DNA of 64,000 nt from Prunus persica (GCF_000346465.2 NC_034010.1:25878643-25942642), one strand, 5' to 3'; shown: positions 47,845 through 59,271, counted from the stretch's first letter. Program-made: numbers and translations. The notes: generated by a model not told the origin, from the letters alone.

Positions 47845-48909
47845 TGTTGGAATAGTGACTTTTTGGGCTTTTATTGCGTTTTTGGAGTTTAAGATGACCT
47901 CGGATGGGTTCGTGGCCTTCTAGAGAAGTGTTCAAAATATTTTTATCTTTAAAACAAGCTATCTTGGGCAGATTCTCCTAATCCAATATGGAAGCTAGGT
48001 TTTAAGGGGTATTTAAGCTCTTTCTCACAGGAATTTTGAGGGACTTCTTTTTGGCTCTTGAACGTGGGGAGCAATTGCTTGGGTTTTTGCAACTTTAAGG
48101 TGTTTTCATTCTTTTCTTCTCAATGATATTTTCTTAGATTTCAATTATGAATATGCGTAACTAATTTTCTTTTGCTAGGGTGAAGTCTTGAACCTTAGCA
48201 TGAATATGTAATTTTTATTTAATTGTTTATGATTGAGTGCATGCATACTTTGAATTGTTAATCACTGTTTTAAACTATTTAATTGTCTTAATGCCTGATC
48301 ACCATTAAGATCTTTAGAAAAGTAATCAGATGCAATTTTGGTCGGAAGGTTCCTTGAAATTGACATTGTTTTCTTGTGATTAATAATTGTAATTTCACTT
48401 AAGATGAACATCACGTCTTAAGGGTTGCATGGTTTTTCAAAGGGTTTTCACAAAACTTAATGAGTCTTTCATGTTCAGATTTGATCCGAACGTCCGGACG
48501 GGTTGTATGTTGGATATACGTTCTATGTTGGAGGTTCCAAGTAGAATATAAATTAGGAAAACCTAACCTTCAAAGTGGCATATGCAAATCATAAGTAATT
48601 GGTAAAAATTCATAAGATTGCTAGGTGATGGTGAAACCCTAGTGCTTTTATAAATTGGTATTTAAAACTCTTTTAGTCAATCGTATTTGTCTTTGTTTAA
48701 AATCTATTTTTAGTATCAATCAATTTCATAATCATCTTTCTCAACTTTTAATTTTAGGTAGTAAATTGAAAATTATTTTTACATAAATTGCTAAATAGTC
48801 CTTGAGGAGAACGACCTTGCATGAGCATCTATACTACAATAGCCTTGTATTCTTGCAAGTATTTTATATGATTTTAACCCTATTTGCATAGGTATTAAAA
48901 ATCCTATCA
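47845..48909 (+). mobile_element. Possible solo LTR or LTR remnant
   Basis: The segment begins TGTTGG and ends CCTATCA. Near the right end it has GAGGAGAACGACCTTGCATGAGC followed by ATTCTTGCAAG, a pattern I associate with LTR ends of plant gypsy-type elements. No primer-binding site, gag/pol or second LTR is adjacent, and the 5-bp flanks do not match. Boundaries are uncertain. Confidence 0.35.
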
Positions 48910-48962
48910 ATTACCAAAAACCCTTTGACAATCTGAACCAACACATATAAGCCATTATCTTA

Positions 48963-49327
48963 AGTGCCAGTTTGGCATTGCTTATTTGGGGTGATAAGTG
49001 ATTTTTTTAAAATTTTGGGAAGCCCAGTCCATTTGGTAAACTATGAAAAAAATAACTTATTGTTAAAAATTGCTGTGAGAGAAAGCTATAAGAGAAAGCA
49101 GCTAATGAGGTGCTTTCATTTTCTGATTATGTAGGAATCAGTTTTGAAGAGGTGTTGTGTTTAATGATTATGCGGCAATCATTTTCTGATTATATGAGAA
49201 ATTAGTACCAATAACACTTTTAACAAAAAGTTTACCAAATGCCAAACTGCTTTCTCTCACAGCTGATTTCTCTTACAGCAAATTTGACAGCGATTATTTT
49301 TACAGCACAGCAATGCCAAACTGGCCC
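48963..49327. mobile_element. MITE with GCCAGTTTGGCATTGC termini
   Basis: The left end has GCCAGTTTGGCATTGC and the right end carries its exact reverse complement (GCAATGCCAAACTGGC). Subterminal CTGTGAGAGAAAGC and GCTTTCTCTCACAG blocks are also inverted. About 365 bp with no ORF. The style suggests hAT, but I could not fix an 8-bp duplication. Confidence 0.7.
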
Positions 49328-49439
49328 AGTATTTTTTCTAAATGATTATGGATGGTGGAATAATAATGGCTTGGCATACAATGCATATAAGCTGAACTCA
49401 ATTTGTCCAGGTCGAACTGCATTATGACACTTTAAATAT

Positions 49440-50775
49440 TACATTACAACAAAAGACAACTATATTCATACGACACCACAAAACGCTGTTTGTTTGATAC
49501 GTCCATTTTCTGGTACAGCATCAGCAGCAGAAACTTTCCCTCTGTTTTTGGATTAAATAAAACACACACGTTTGTTTCACCTGTTTATACATATAGTTTA
49601 TGATGGAGCACTATCGCGCATGCTGCAAAGCTCTTGGTTTTTTCTTCAATTTTTCGTTTTATTTATGTAGTTTTAAATAATATATAAAGTTTTTTGCTTT
49701 TATTTCGGATGAAAAATAAGTTAATGGAAAAACAAAGACAAAGAATAAAGAATATTGAGATGTGCAAGTGTCAATGCCCACCAAACAAGGTCGGAAAGTC
49801 CCATGCCATGAGAGCAAATGGTAGTTGCCCAGGTCCTACATTCATGAAATTTTCTTGACCATTTTGGAAGGCTAAACATTGTGGTGGTGTATGCTTTATC
49901 TACTTTCGGTGTGCCAAATACGTGTAGATGCATTCGTGGTTTGGTTGGAGACAATGAGGAGCTTATTGACATGCAATTGGCTTTTTGTTTGAATCTTTTG
50001 CTACCATCCATTTTCAAACCCACATGTTCTTTGTGTTTCATACTAAAAATGATTGTGGTTGGTTTTAATCAAGTCCCAAAAGTTGTATTAAATGTCATTG
50101 ATTCAATAATATAATTGACTCTTTATTCATAATTGTGTAAGTAAAAATTAATATATGTGAGTCGTTGATGCATGTGAATACATATATTGTATGCGAGCGT
50201 TTATTCTCGCACCAAATTCATGCCCCATGCATGGTTATTGCATAGATAAGGTCAAAATTAATTAGCACAAGTTGTGAGGAAAAAGACTAAATTAAGTTTG
50301 ATCCTAATGATATAGAATTGAAGACAAAGGGTATCTTTCATATTGTATTATTGGTTTTGCATTGCCAATTATTTGCTAGTGCGAGGGTCGTAATTGGACT
50401 ACTGAATTGAATTCTAACAAAAGTTATAATACGACCAAGGAGCTCAAGTTTTGTAAACTTACGGCTGCTATGAATCTATGACATAGATAATATACACTTG
50501 GGCAGCTGAGATCATTCAAATGCTTGAACAAGCTATTACAAATCATGTAGTGGAAGTAGACATTGGACTGGCCTTTGAATGGCTCTAACTTTGATTGGTA
50601 ATCCAATTATATGAGGGATGAAAATCACCTTGTGTCCGATTGTGTAATGTTAAGAGAACTCGTGGCTCAACCAGTCAAAAACATGTACTCTTACATCGGA
50701 AATCATATTCCCTCAACCAATGTGAATATACCCCTCTATTGAAATAATCCGTACAGTTAGTATTATTATTTTAAG
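49440..50775. other. Gene-free intergenic stretch
   Basis: AT-rich. Opposite-strand frames at about 49.7-50.1 kb overlap one another and show no known motifs. Nothing else was recognised. Confidence 0.45.
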
Positions 50776-50776
50776 T

Positions 50777-51141
50777 ATAAGTGATGGGGATCGGAGTTCG
50801 GACACAACACAAGTCACCAACCATATACACGAGCATCAAAATCTAGGGTTAGTGCAAACTCACATATATCATTCATGCCACAAATAAACTATTTCATTAA
50901 TCATCAACATCCACTCTCCTACAACTATTACATCCACTCCCCTTATTTATAGGCTTTACAAGACTTGGACACCAAAATTATTACTTGGTCCAAAAGTAAA
51001 CTAATTAATTATAATATCACACATAAATGATAAAAGATATCCTAAAACTATCTAAATAAGAAAATAACAATACATTATGAAATAACTAATTAAATAGTAA
51101 ATATCTATCTTGATCCACCCCTATACTCCTGCACCAATAAG
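50777..51141 (-). mobile_element. Solo LTR (same family as the 58.2-59.8 kb element) with perfect 5-bp target duplication
   Basis: The LTR is 50782-51136 (355 bp). It is the reverse complement of the LTRs at 58238-58590 and 59430-59778: the same CCGATCCCCATCA end, TTGGACCAAGTA, AAGTCTTGTAAAGCCTATAA and GGTGGATCAAGA blocks. It is flanked by ATAAG at 50777-50781 and again at 51137-51141. No internal region remains, so it is a product of LTR-LTR recombination. Confidence 0.9.
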
Positions 51142-52004
51142 TAATAGTCTAAACTCACATACACAACTAAGATATAATATAAGTTAACCTAAATTTTCTT
51201 ATCTATAAATTAAGTTCCATTTCCATTCAACTAGATCCCGTTAACTCCTTACTGTTATCTTAGATTATGAAGATACCTCCAACATTTAACAGTATTCTGT
51301 TGTTTATTTTGTTAGTGGGAGATTTTTGGTCTCCCACACCACTAAAGTTAGAACCTTTTATTGCAATAAAATAATTTGTTGCTGCGTGAGATGTAATTTA
51401 CGAGGTCAAAGACCACTGCAAACTGCTCGTTGTTGTACCTTTGTGACATATGGCATTGGCATTGTTTGACAAAGACAATTGCCGAAGTGTTGACTTATTT
51501 ATCATTCATCAATTTGATTTCAAAGTCAAGTAGAACTAATTTGAATATGATGTGGGTTTCAGATAAGATATTTACCACGTGAAATACGCAACTAATTAAA
51601 AACACACAAAACATATCTCAATCTAGAAAGTCCGGTTACAAGATCAAGATTTTATTTTTTATATTTGTATCCTATATATGTATAGCTTTGCAGGTTATAA
51701 ATCTCATGGCCTGATATTTATGATTTTCCCAGGTTGAATATAAAGATGCAGAAAACTTCCATGAGGGACAAGAACAAAAGATAGAACAGAACATGAGGAA
51801 CTGAACTAACTGAAAGAACTGATGGGGAAGAACAAAAGCACCTACTGATGACATTGAATAGTGTACATTATAACACAAAATCACATGACACCAATCCAAC
51901 AAAAGGAAGACAGCAACATAGTTATTGTTTCACAACATCCTTAAAAAAAAAAAAAGGTGCTTCCCTCCTTCCTCCCCCAATACCCTAAATTAAGAAGCAA
52001 GAAC
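51142..52004. other. Intergenic region and presumed RCA 3' UTR
   Basis: No gene is seen. The last few hundred bases before 52005 are the likely 3' UTR of Rubisco activase, containing an A13 run near 51942. Confidence 0.5.
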
Positions 52005-54569
52005 TTAAAATGTGTACAGGCAGCTGCCATCGTCACTCCTAGCAGTTGGGTCAAAGTTTTCTGCAGTTCGATCAGTACAACCTTCAGGAACTGGAACGTT
52101 AACTTGTTGGGCTGCTTTGCCTGCGCCAACACAACCAAATAAGCTTCAGTAAATTTTCTGTTTTTGTTTTTTGTGAAGCCTAAATACAAATTCATTTTAT
52201 GACTTTTCTAAATTAAGCTGGATGCAAACCTCCCCACAGGCCTCTTATAAGATCAAGGGATCTAACCGTAGAAAGTTCCACTATCAATAGCATCTGAGTT
52301 GGCATCACCAAGAGCAGCCTCGCTCAAGTACTTATCAGCCAATTGGACTCTCTTCACATTCTCTTGCTCTTGGACAAGCATGTTTCCATACTCAAGCAGC
52401 TTCTCGATTGTCATCTTAGGCTGCTCGAAAGTCGGGGGCCCTTCCTTTGAGTTCACAAGCCTCTTCCCAACGCCGTCAACCCCAACCCCTGTAATCCACT
52501 TCCTCACTTCATCGTCATAGACTCGGGCCCTCAATGCACCAAAGAAATCTGCAAAACCATGACACATAACCAAATATTATCATTGTATGCAATTTCTTAT
52601 AACATAACATGTCAGACTGTCTGATAAGAAAAGAGAAGGGGACTAAAACTTACCAATGGATTGGCCAGGGAAGGTGTCAACAAGCTTGACAATGTCTTCC
52701 TTAGCAACATTGTCACTCCTGAAGATCCCAATGCAGACACCAATACGATCTTCGCGGGTAGGCGCCCAGTAGAACTTCTCCATACGCCCGTCACGGATGA
52801 GAGGAGCATACAATGTTGAGAAATCGTTACCGGTGACAATGATGGGGACACGGGGGTTCTCCTCCTTGTTGTACATACCGGGGAGCTGGACATTTGTTGG
52901 GTTGTCAGCAATGTTCATGAGGGTGGCATTCACCATTTGGTTGTTCACAGTGTACTGTGTGGTTCCACCAAGCCGACCAGCTCCTGCATCAAGATCGTTG
53001 ATGAAGAGTGCGCACATTTTACCCTTCCTGATTATGTCAGCTGCTTCACGGTACCTTTGCCTGATCAGCTTCGCGGGTTCTCCTGCGTTTCCACTTTCCA
53101 ATTCTCCGGCACTCATCATGATGGGGCTGAAAAAATGATCATCGTTAAAGGCTAGTTTCAGTAAGAAGCAGAACATAGCCTGACTAAGTGACCATAAAAT
53201 AGTAACATAGAATCTTAATTAATTAATTTATTTTTGTTACAAAGGAGCTTAAGGCCTAGGAAAAAGAAAAGCGAGAGTCGAACTTTGGCCTCGAGTGTGA
53301 GGGTAAATACTAGCTACTTGCAAGTGACTCATAGAAAAATCATAGATTTCAGTCTCACCCAAAAATAAAAGTTAAGGAAATTCCTCTAGTGAAACCGAGA
53401 CATGCAATAAGAACAGAACAGAACAGAACAGAACATGTATGGAAAGCATGCAATTGGACTGACCTGATTCCCATCTTGGCAAAGACAAGCTCGCACTGGA
53501 AAGATTTACCCTGACCTTTGCCTCCCCAGATACCAAGGATGAGAGGAACCTGCAACAAAATCAAGAGATGATTTTTAAGTTGATTAGCTGCAATATAATT
53601 ATGGAAGAAACTCAAAATTAATAATATAGTGAATTAGAGCAGTATGAGCATAATACTTTGATGTTAGGCAGGGTCATGAAGTTCTTGGTGATGTGGACAA
53701 CAAGCTTGTCCATAAAAGCAGGAGCAATGTAAAACCCATCCATGTTGTTGTCCAAGTTGTACCTAAATTAAGCACAGGCTCTCATTAACAAAGTACTATT
53801 AACAATTAATCTTTCATAATTAAAGAACTAATTGTGATCATATTTGAACTTACTGGCGAAGCCCGGTACTGATGTATTCATAAGAACTCATGACGGCGAA
53901 GTGAGTTCCAGCATCTTGGGGTGCTTGGAAGAGAGAGTCGACCATGCCCTTTCCTCTTGTGATGTCTTGTTGGTCATCTGAGGTGTCATAGGCAAGGCCT
54001 CTCCATTTGTCCTTGTCGGTCTGCTTATCTTCGTCCACCTCTGCTACAATCCTGAAGCTCCCAGATGAAACCTTGGAGTTGGTGAATCTTGAGTTCACTT
54101 TCTTCAAGCTGCTGCCCAAGAAGGTTGAGCTTGGAACTGAAGCGCTGCTGCTAGAGCCATTTAGGCTCAGCTGCATGCATTAAAAGTGCAACAATTGTTA
54201 ATTATGAATTTATGATCACCTTCCAAACAAACAAACCCATGTTTAATTCTTTCCCTTAGTTAATTATTAGAATTTGAACCATTATGCATCATATTAAATC
54301 TTATCTAAATGTGTCGTCTAAATTTAGAGTATGACAACATGTAGGCAATATGATCGTAACATAAGTCTTAAGTCTAAGAAGAGAACATTATTCTATGAAT
54401 CTAATTAAAACATATGTACCATGCAGACACATGTTTGTATTTTTTTAGCTTCCTTTTAACTGGCACTAAGTTTGCATACACACTGATAAGTGAAGGCATA
54501 AACGAAGTGGGAACGACATAGTACCGGTGCCCTGTTGACAGCTCCAATGGTTGAGACAGCAGTAGCCAT
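52005..54569 (-). CDS. RCA: Rubisco activase, chloroplastic, redox-regulated long (alpha) form
   Basis: Seven exons join to 474 residues: 54569-54525, 54170-53854, 53762-53657, 53549-53464, 53126-52654, 52548-52267 and 52120-52005. A Ser-rich chloroplast transit peptide covers roughly the first 58 residues. The AAA+ core has Walker A GGKGQGKS (165-172) and Walker B LFINDLD (225-231). The ring ATPase removes inhibitory sugar phosphates from Rubisco in the stroma. The last exon encodes the extension typical of the alpha form with Cys451 and Cys470, which in Arabidopsis form the thioredoxin-f-controlled disulfide. The short beta form could arise here by retaining intron 6, because GGT TAG is read straight across the donor (see findings). 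The start matches the conserved [15 protein letters not shown]. Confidence 0.97.
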
Positions 54570-54712
54570 TGATCTCCGGGGTGGGGGGATTGGACGGTTG
54601 TGATCTAATGTGGGGTGAAAGAGAGGAGAGGCACTGTTACTGCCCTGTTTGCCTGCAAGCAAAATATGGAGAGTGGTGTTTTGAGCGGAAAAGAAATGAG
54701 AACTGGTTTGGA

Positions 54713-54720
54713 CTTATAGT
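54713..54720 (-). promoter_or_regulatory. Candidate TATA box of RCA
   Basis: The minus strand reads ACTATAAG about 145-150 bp upstream of the start codon. This leaves a leader of roughly 115 nt and fits the G-box further upstream. Motif and distance only. Confidence 0.4.
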
Positions 54721-54804
54721 ACTTGCTTTGAGTGTACAGAAATTGGTATCCTGAGGATTGGGTTCTTTGAAAGGTTTTAGACCATAGAATCAAGATTGCC
54801 TTGC

Positions 54805-54816
54805 TGCCACGTGGCA
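54805..54816. promoter_or_regulatory. Palindromic G-box in the RCA promoter
   Basis: TGCCACGTGGCA is a perfect 12-bp palindrome containing the CACGTG core, about 240 bp upstream of the RCA start codon. G-boxes bound by bZIP/bHLH factors (HY5, PIF classes) are established elements of light- and clock-regulated photosynthesis genes, including RCA. Confidence 0.7.
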
Positions 54817-54829
54817 AACAGAGAGTGCA

Positions 54830-55190
54830 TGGAACTCCGTCCCTTGTTGGTCCTTGAGGTCAGTGTTCAAGCTCTCTTCTTCTCCACAAAAAAATTAGGG
54901 AAAGTAGTAACCACAGAATTTGAGAATAGAAGACGACCCATGTCTTTTATTGTGTTATTTTTTGTTTTTTTTCCAAGGAAGATGCATGGGAGATGGAGAT
55001 TGACAGAATTTGAGATGAGGTGAATAAAATGTTTGTGGCTAGCAACAATTTTCATGATTATTTTTTTAAAAATTCTTTTGGTTTTGTACAAAAATTTGAG
55101 CAAAATGTTTGCGCTATGGTAGAGAGGTCCCACATGCATTCGATCATATCAGATCAGAATAGTGCTAGGGGACGAACTTCAATCAATTTT
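54830..55190. other. Distal RCA promoter, no gene seen
   Basis: AT-rich sequence between the G-box and the foldback elements. The overlapping open frames on both strands have no family resemblance. Confidence 0.45.
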
Positions 55191-55198
55191 CAACTAGA

Positions 55199-55338
55199 AT
55201 TCTATAGTGAAGGCCTTATATATGGCCCTTAGGTGAGACCTTATATCTTAACTGTTGGATCAAATTAGCTAACTTAATCCAACGGTTAAGAAGTAGGGCC
55301 TCACTTAAAGGCCATATATAAGGCCCTCACTATAGAAT
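55199..55338. mobile_element. Foldback MITE, 140 bp
   Basis: Two arms of about 62 bp are inverted copies: ATTCTATAGTGA(A/G)GGCC, then TTATATATGGCC at the outer end, and TTAAC(T/C)GTTGGAT towards the centre. The short unpaired centre contains TAGCTAA. No ORF is present. Confidence 0.8.
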
Positions 55339-55496
55339 GACTCAAATTTTCAATGTAAGGGAAAATATGCAAAATCAGTCGAGTCCAAGACCCAAATTCG
55401 GAGCATACTGGGCTACCCTTTCACATTTCAAAACACTTTAGCCTTGGCCCAAGATATCTACATACTTACAATCTACCAAGTGTTTGACCATGATTC

Positions 55497-55557
55497 ATTC
55501 TATAGTGAGGGCCTCATCTAAGGGCCTTATAAGGCCCTCACACCCTCACTATAGAAT
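55497..55557. mobile_element. Shortened copy of the ATTCTATAGTGAGG foldback element
   Basis: 61 bp with the same inverted ATTCTATAGTGAGGG termini as the element at 55199 but lacking the central arms. Probably an internally deleted relative inserted 160 bp away. Confidence 0.65.
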
Positions 55558-55559
55558 TA

Positions 55560-58237
55560 TACGTTTAGTCAAACCTAAATCCCATGAAAGTATATGGAAT
55601 TATTGATTAAATTTGACTATATGGGATTATTGATTAAATTTGACTTCTGCCCAGAATAACTAATCAACATGACACAACACGACACGAGTCACACAACACA
55701 ACTCGATTGCATCGATCGAACTCTTGTTTAGTTTCATTCTAATTTTAGTTAGTCCTACACGTCTCATTTGGTGAATCAGCTTGGATAATACTGGATTGGA
55801 CTTTAAGTATTGGACATGATTGACTAGTTAGGACTTCGGTTTTGTGTCTTGTCCTATTGAGATTCATGTCTCAGCTAAGGACAGTTTGGCCTAATTACTT
55901 AGGACACTAATCAAGTAGATGAGTCTAGTCCACAATCTTTATTAATACACCGAACTAAATGAAGTCACTTTTTTTGTTTGTGCCAATGTTAGGAAGGAGA
56001 ATGCAAATTTTCTGACACACACTATCAAAGTGTCATTGGGATTTGAATCTGAGATCACTGGTGTGTAAGTCAAGACCAATTTTCATTAAGTTAGACAAGT
56101 TGACAACTAGTTGAAGTAACTTAGAATAATCTTATATTGATTTCAACAACAAAAAAACCAAGAACAAGAATAGAATTCAATGCATGACATCTTTGGGTGG
56201 CAAGCCATACAACATCAAACATGATGAGGGAAAATGATAGACGTGCAGAATTTGTTCTCCGGTTTGTGAAGTTATTCACTACTATTCTCTCTTTTTGTCC
56301 ATACGACAGACAATACAATTTGGGAAAGTCTCAATGGCATTGGTAATATACCACAATGGTCGACACCCAAAGAAAAGTATAAACAATGGCAATTTCACCA
56401 CTGTCATGTCTTATCTTGTCCTGCTGCCGAATGTGGAGGACAAGATAAGAAAGAAAGCATAGCAAAATTAGCATATATATATATATATGTATGTATATAT
56501 GCTTCCATTGATTCTTTTAACTTTGAGCTTTTCTTTCTTATGATTAAATTCTCAAACTCTCAGAAATCAGGAGTGTCCTGTTCAACAAGAAATCAGTAAC
56601 TTGGAGACATGATTGCAATTTTAGATGGTAATTAAAATGTGATTAATTACTTGAGTTGATGACAGCTCAAGTTTTTTCCAAGAACAACTGGAAAAGGACT
56701 CACATGCATACAGCCTTATCTATAGCCAGAAAGCGTGGGGCATTAGGCACATAAGCACAAACAAAGACCAATGTGAGAGCTAAGCTAAGAGCAAGCCTAG
56801 GCATTGCAGGTGGTAAAAATGCATAATTGATCCATGATAGAGAAAGACACTTTCATCTTTAAAGCATCTTTTAAGTACCCAAAGTTGACCACACAAAAAA
56901 ATAAAAATAAAAATAAAAATCTTTTAAGTACCCCAAAAAAAAAAAAAAAAAAAAAGAAGAAGAAGAAGAAGCAAAAACTGAAGAGGTAACAGCAATAAAA
57001 TTGGAAATAATAAAATAAAATAAAAAGCATCTGCAGATGGATAAAAATGCATAATTAAACCATGATAGAGAAAGACACTTTCATCGTTACACTCGAAATC
57101 CGAAAAGACCCAACCCCACCATCCCCCTAACATTCCTTTCTCATGCATCTACTTCACTTTAAGCCAAAGTTCTCACAGTTGTGAAATGACTTAAAGTAGA
57201 AGTTCATTTTGCTGCAAATGGCATTTTGTCTCCCTAACTCTCTCTCTTCCATTAGCCCAAGTATGCTTTTTAAGTCCTAGAGCCCTGAAGCATGCATATA
57301 GGCTTAAGGCAGCAGTAGAAGTTTAAGAAATTACAACTTTTTCCAGATAAGCTGCTGGTTAACCTCCTGTTTCTTGGGCTTTGGGGGCATTGGCAGCTTG
57401 CTGTTTCAGAGCTTTTTGTGGTGTTCCAAAGACAAGAACAGTCCTCGTAACACCGACTCTTAATTAAGTGGCCAACAGCCAACCTGATAATGTAGGATTA
57501 AAATATGGACATGGAGACTTAAGGCATGCATTATGGATTAAAAATAAGCTTAATAATGGAGAATTGGTAACATACAGACAAACAGACGCCATGAGTCACA
57601 GGCTATTATCCAATCCTTAAGCTATGAAGCTAGCATTAATAAGACAATGTGGAAATTTAGTCTCATTTGTTAAGAAAAAGAAAGTATGACATAGCCGAAA
57701 TCCACCAACCCATCATTTGATTTTGACTCAAGGTATATAATAACTTGCTACAAGTTTCTCATAAGCTCCTCATGCACTGGCTCGTCGACTTGTCGAATAG
57801 CTGCCCTAGTAAGTGGAGTTAGAGGAGAATTCTATGGCCTGCTATACCAGAGTAGTTCAATTCAATATTTGTAGCCCTTACAACTTGACTAAGCTAATTT
57901 GTTGATTTAATTAATGGTGTATTTACTAATATGTAATCGAAATTAAAATAAAGAGTTGGATTTCGATTACAGATTACTCATGTGTTTACTTCACATCAAG
58001 GAATGAAGATGTATGTAGGGCTCACATAAAATCATGAATCCTGAGTTTGGAGGAATTGGACTCTTGGAACAAACCCATCAGTAATTCATATCTTTCTACC
58101 TATTGTATCCTCACCTGCCCCGATTCCAAATAGTTTAGTAAACAACTTCAATGAAATCCGGATTCTAACTCCTCCTCAATTCAATTTGTCCTCACCCGAT
58201 TACGGATTAGTAAACATGCCAAGTTGAGTTGGGTCAT
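55560..58237. other. Intergenic region with a local duplication
   Basis: There is no clear gene. It contains a TA-rich run (56469-56500), a poly-A tract (56937-56955), a direct duplication near 56.8 and 57.05 kb, and a possible two-exon micro-ORF at about 57.27-57.59 kb on the minus strand (see findings). Confidence 0.4.
56813..57087. repeat. Direct duplication of a ~50-bp segment
   Basis: 56813-56862 and 57038-57087 share AAAAATGCATAATT, CCATGATAGAGAAAGACACT and TTTCATC with a few changes. The shorter string CTTTTAAGTACCC also occurs twice between them. It suggests replication slippage or unequal exchange. Confidence 0.8.
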
Positions 58238-58590
58238 TGATGCAGGAGCATAGAGGGTGGATCAAGACACATACAACCATTTAATTTGTTATTTCATGAG
58301 ATATTGTTATTTTCTTATTTATGTAGTTTTAGGATATCTTTTATTATTTATGTGTGATTTTATAATTAATTAGTTTACTTTTGGACCAAGTAGCCTTGGT
58401 GCCCAAGTCTTGTAAAGCCTATAAATAAGGCTAATGTAATAGTTGTAGGGAAGTTTTTTTTGTTGATGATTAATGAAATAGTTTATTTGTGGCATGGATT
58501 TGCTACGATATATGTGAGTTTGCACTATCCCTAGATTTCGGTGTTCGTATATGTGGTTGGTGACCTGTGTCCTGACCTCGATCCCCATCA
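58238..58590 (+). repeat. 5' LTR
   Basis: Begins TGATGCAGGAGC and ends CCCCATCA. It contains a CTATAAATAAGG TATA-like block near 58420, consistent with the U3/R promoter. Confidence 0.88.
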
Positions 58591-58641
58591 ATTGGTATTA
58601 GAGTTACAGCTCAAGATTTGCGTTCTCGAGGAGGTTTTTGG

Positions 58642-59271
58642 ATGGAGAGTCATGTTGACAACTACAACGACATAGAGGAAATTAGGAGGATGCTAGGGCA
58701 ACTTATGGAACACATCGCTTGCATTGAAGCTCGAACTCGGATAGGTAGGAGTTATGACGAAGAGGGAAGCGTAAACTCTTATCTGAACCGAGTAGCTTGC
58801 ATCGACACTCTAATCAGTGGAAGTCTCGACGGGGAGTACGAGGGAGATAGCCATTTTCATTGTTGCACTCCACTGTGTGAGTCAAGTGAAGAGGGGCACG
58901 ATGGTTCTCATTGTGTCTTTGAAGGTACAACAGGGATTTGTAATTTTGGTGCATATTGTTCTTCGTCAAAGTTATTAAATTTAGATTTACCTCCAATATT
59001 TGATTGTTGTTTAGAAGACAATTGTGAAATTTGTTTTGGGGTTGAAAAAACTTCTGAAAAAGTATTTGGTGAGAGTAAACAAGTTGAATCTAATGTAATC
59101 TTGAAGGCACTCGACCTAAAGGAAGTTGGGTATGCACTCTTGAAGCAACACAATCAAGACACGTTTAAAGGAAAGATTGTTGAGAACTCAGTTGATCTTG
59201 TCAATTTAATGACATTTAGATTGACCACTCTTTGGGTTGAGAGATTGATTGCAGAACTGGAATTGTTCTAA
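58642..59271 (+). CDS. ORF of unknown function inside the short LTR element
   Basis: 209 residues from the first ATG (MESHVDNYNDIEEIRRML) to TAA. The N-terminus is a predicted amphipathic helix (EEIRRMLGQLMEHIACIEAR). The middle is Cys/His/Asp/Glu-rich (HFHCCTPLCESSEEGHDGSHC, then CCLEDNCEICFG), and the C-terminus is helical (KALDLKEVGYALLKQH; ERLIAELELF). I recognise no reverse transcriptase, protease, integrase or canonical CCHC zinc knuckle. The leading helix is reminiscent of plant gag-like proteins preceded by a coiled coil, but the family is not identified. The frame is intact although the LTRs have diverged, which hints at constraint or a recent source copy. Confidence 0.55.
   Translation: MESHVDNYNDIEEIRRMLGQLMEHIACIEARTRIGRSYDEEGSVNSYLNRVACIDTLISGSLDGEYEGDSHFHCCTPLCESSEEGHDGSHCVFEGTTGICNFGAYCSSSKLLNLDLPPIFDCCLEDNCEICFGVEKTSEKVFGESKQVESNVILKALDLKEVGYALLKQHNQDTFKGKIVENSVDLVNLMTFRLTTLWVERLIAELELF

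Noticed and set aside
47845..48909. Autonomous retrotransposon
   Set aside because: No reverse transcriptase, integrase or gag frame is present next to this block; only an LTR-like segment can be argued.
49721..50114. Overlapping 106-aa and 77-aa ORFs on opposite strands
   Set aside because: No conserved motifs, no splice context and low-complexity flanks; treated as chance.
50641..50760. ACATCGGAAAT resembling the upstream element of plant snRNA genes
   Set aside because: No TATA element at the fixed distance and no snRNA sequence follows.
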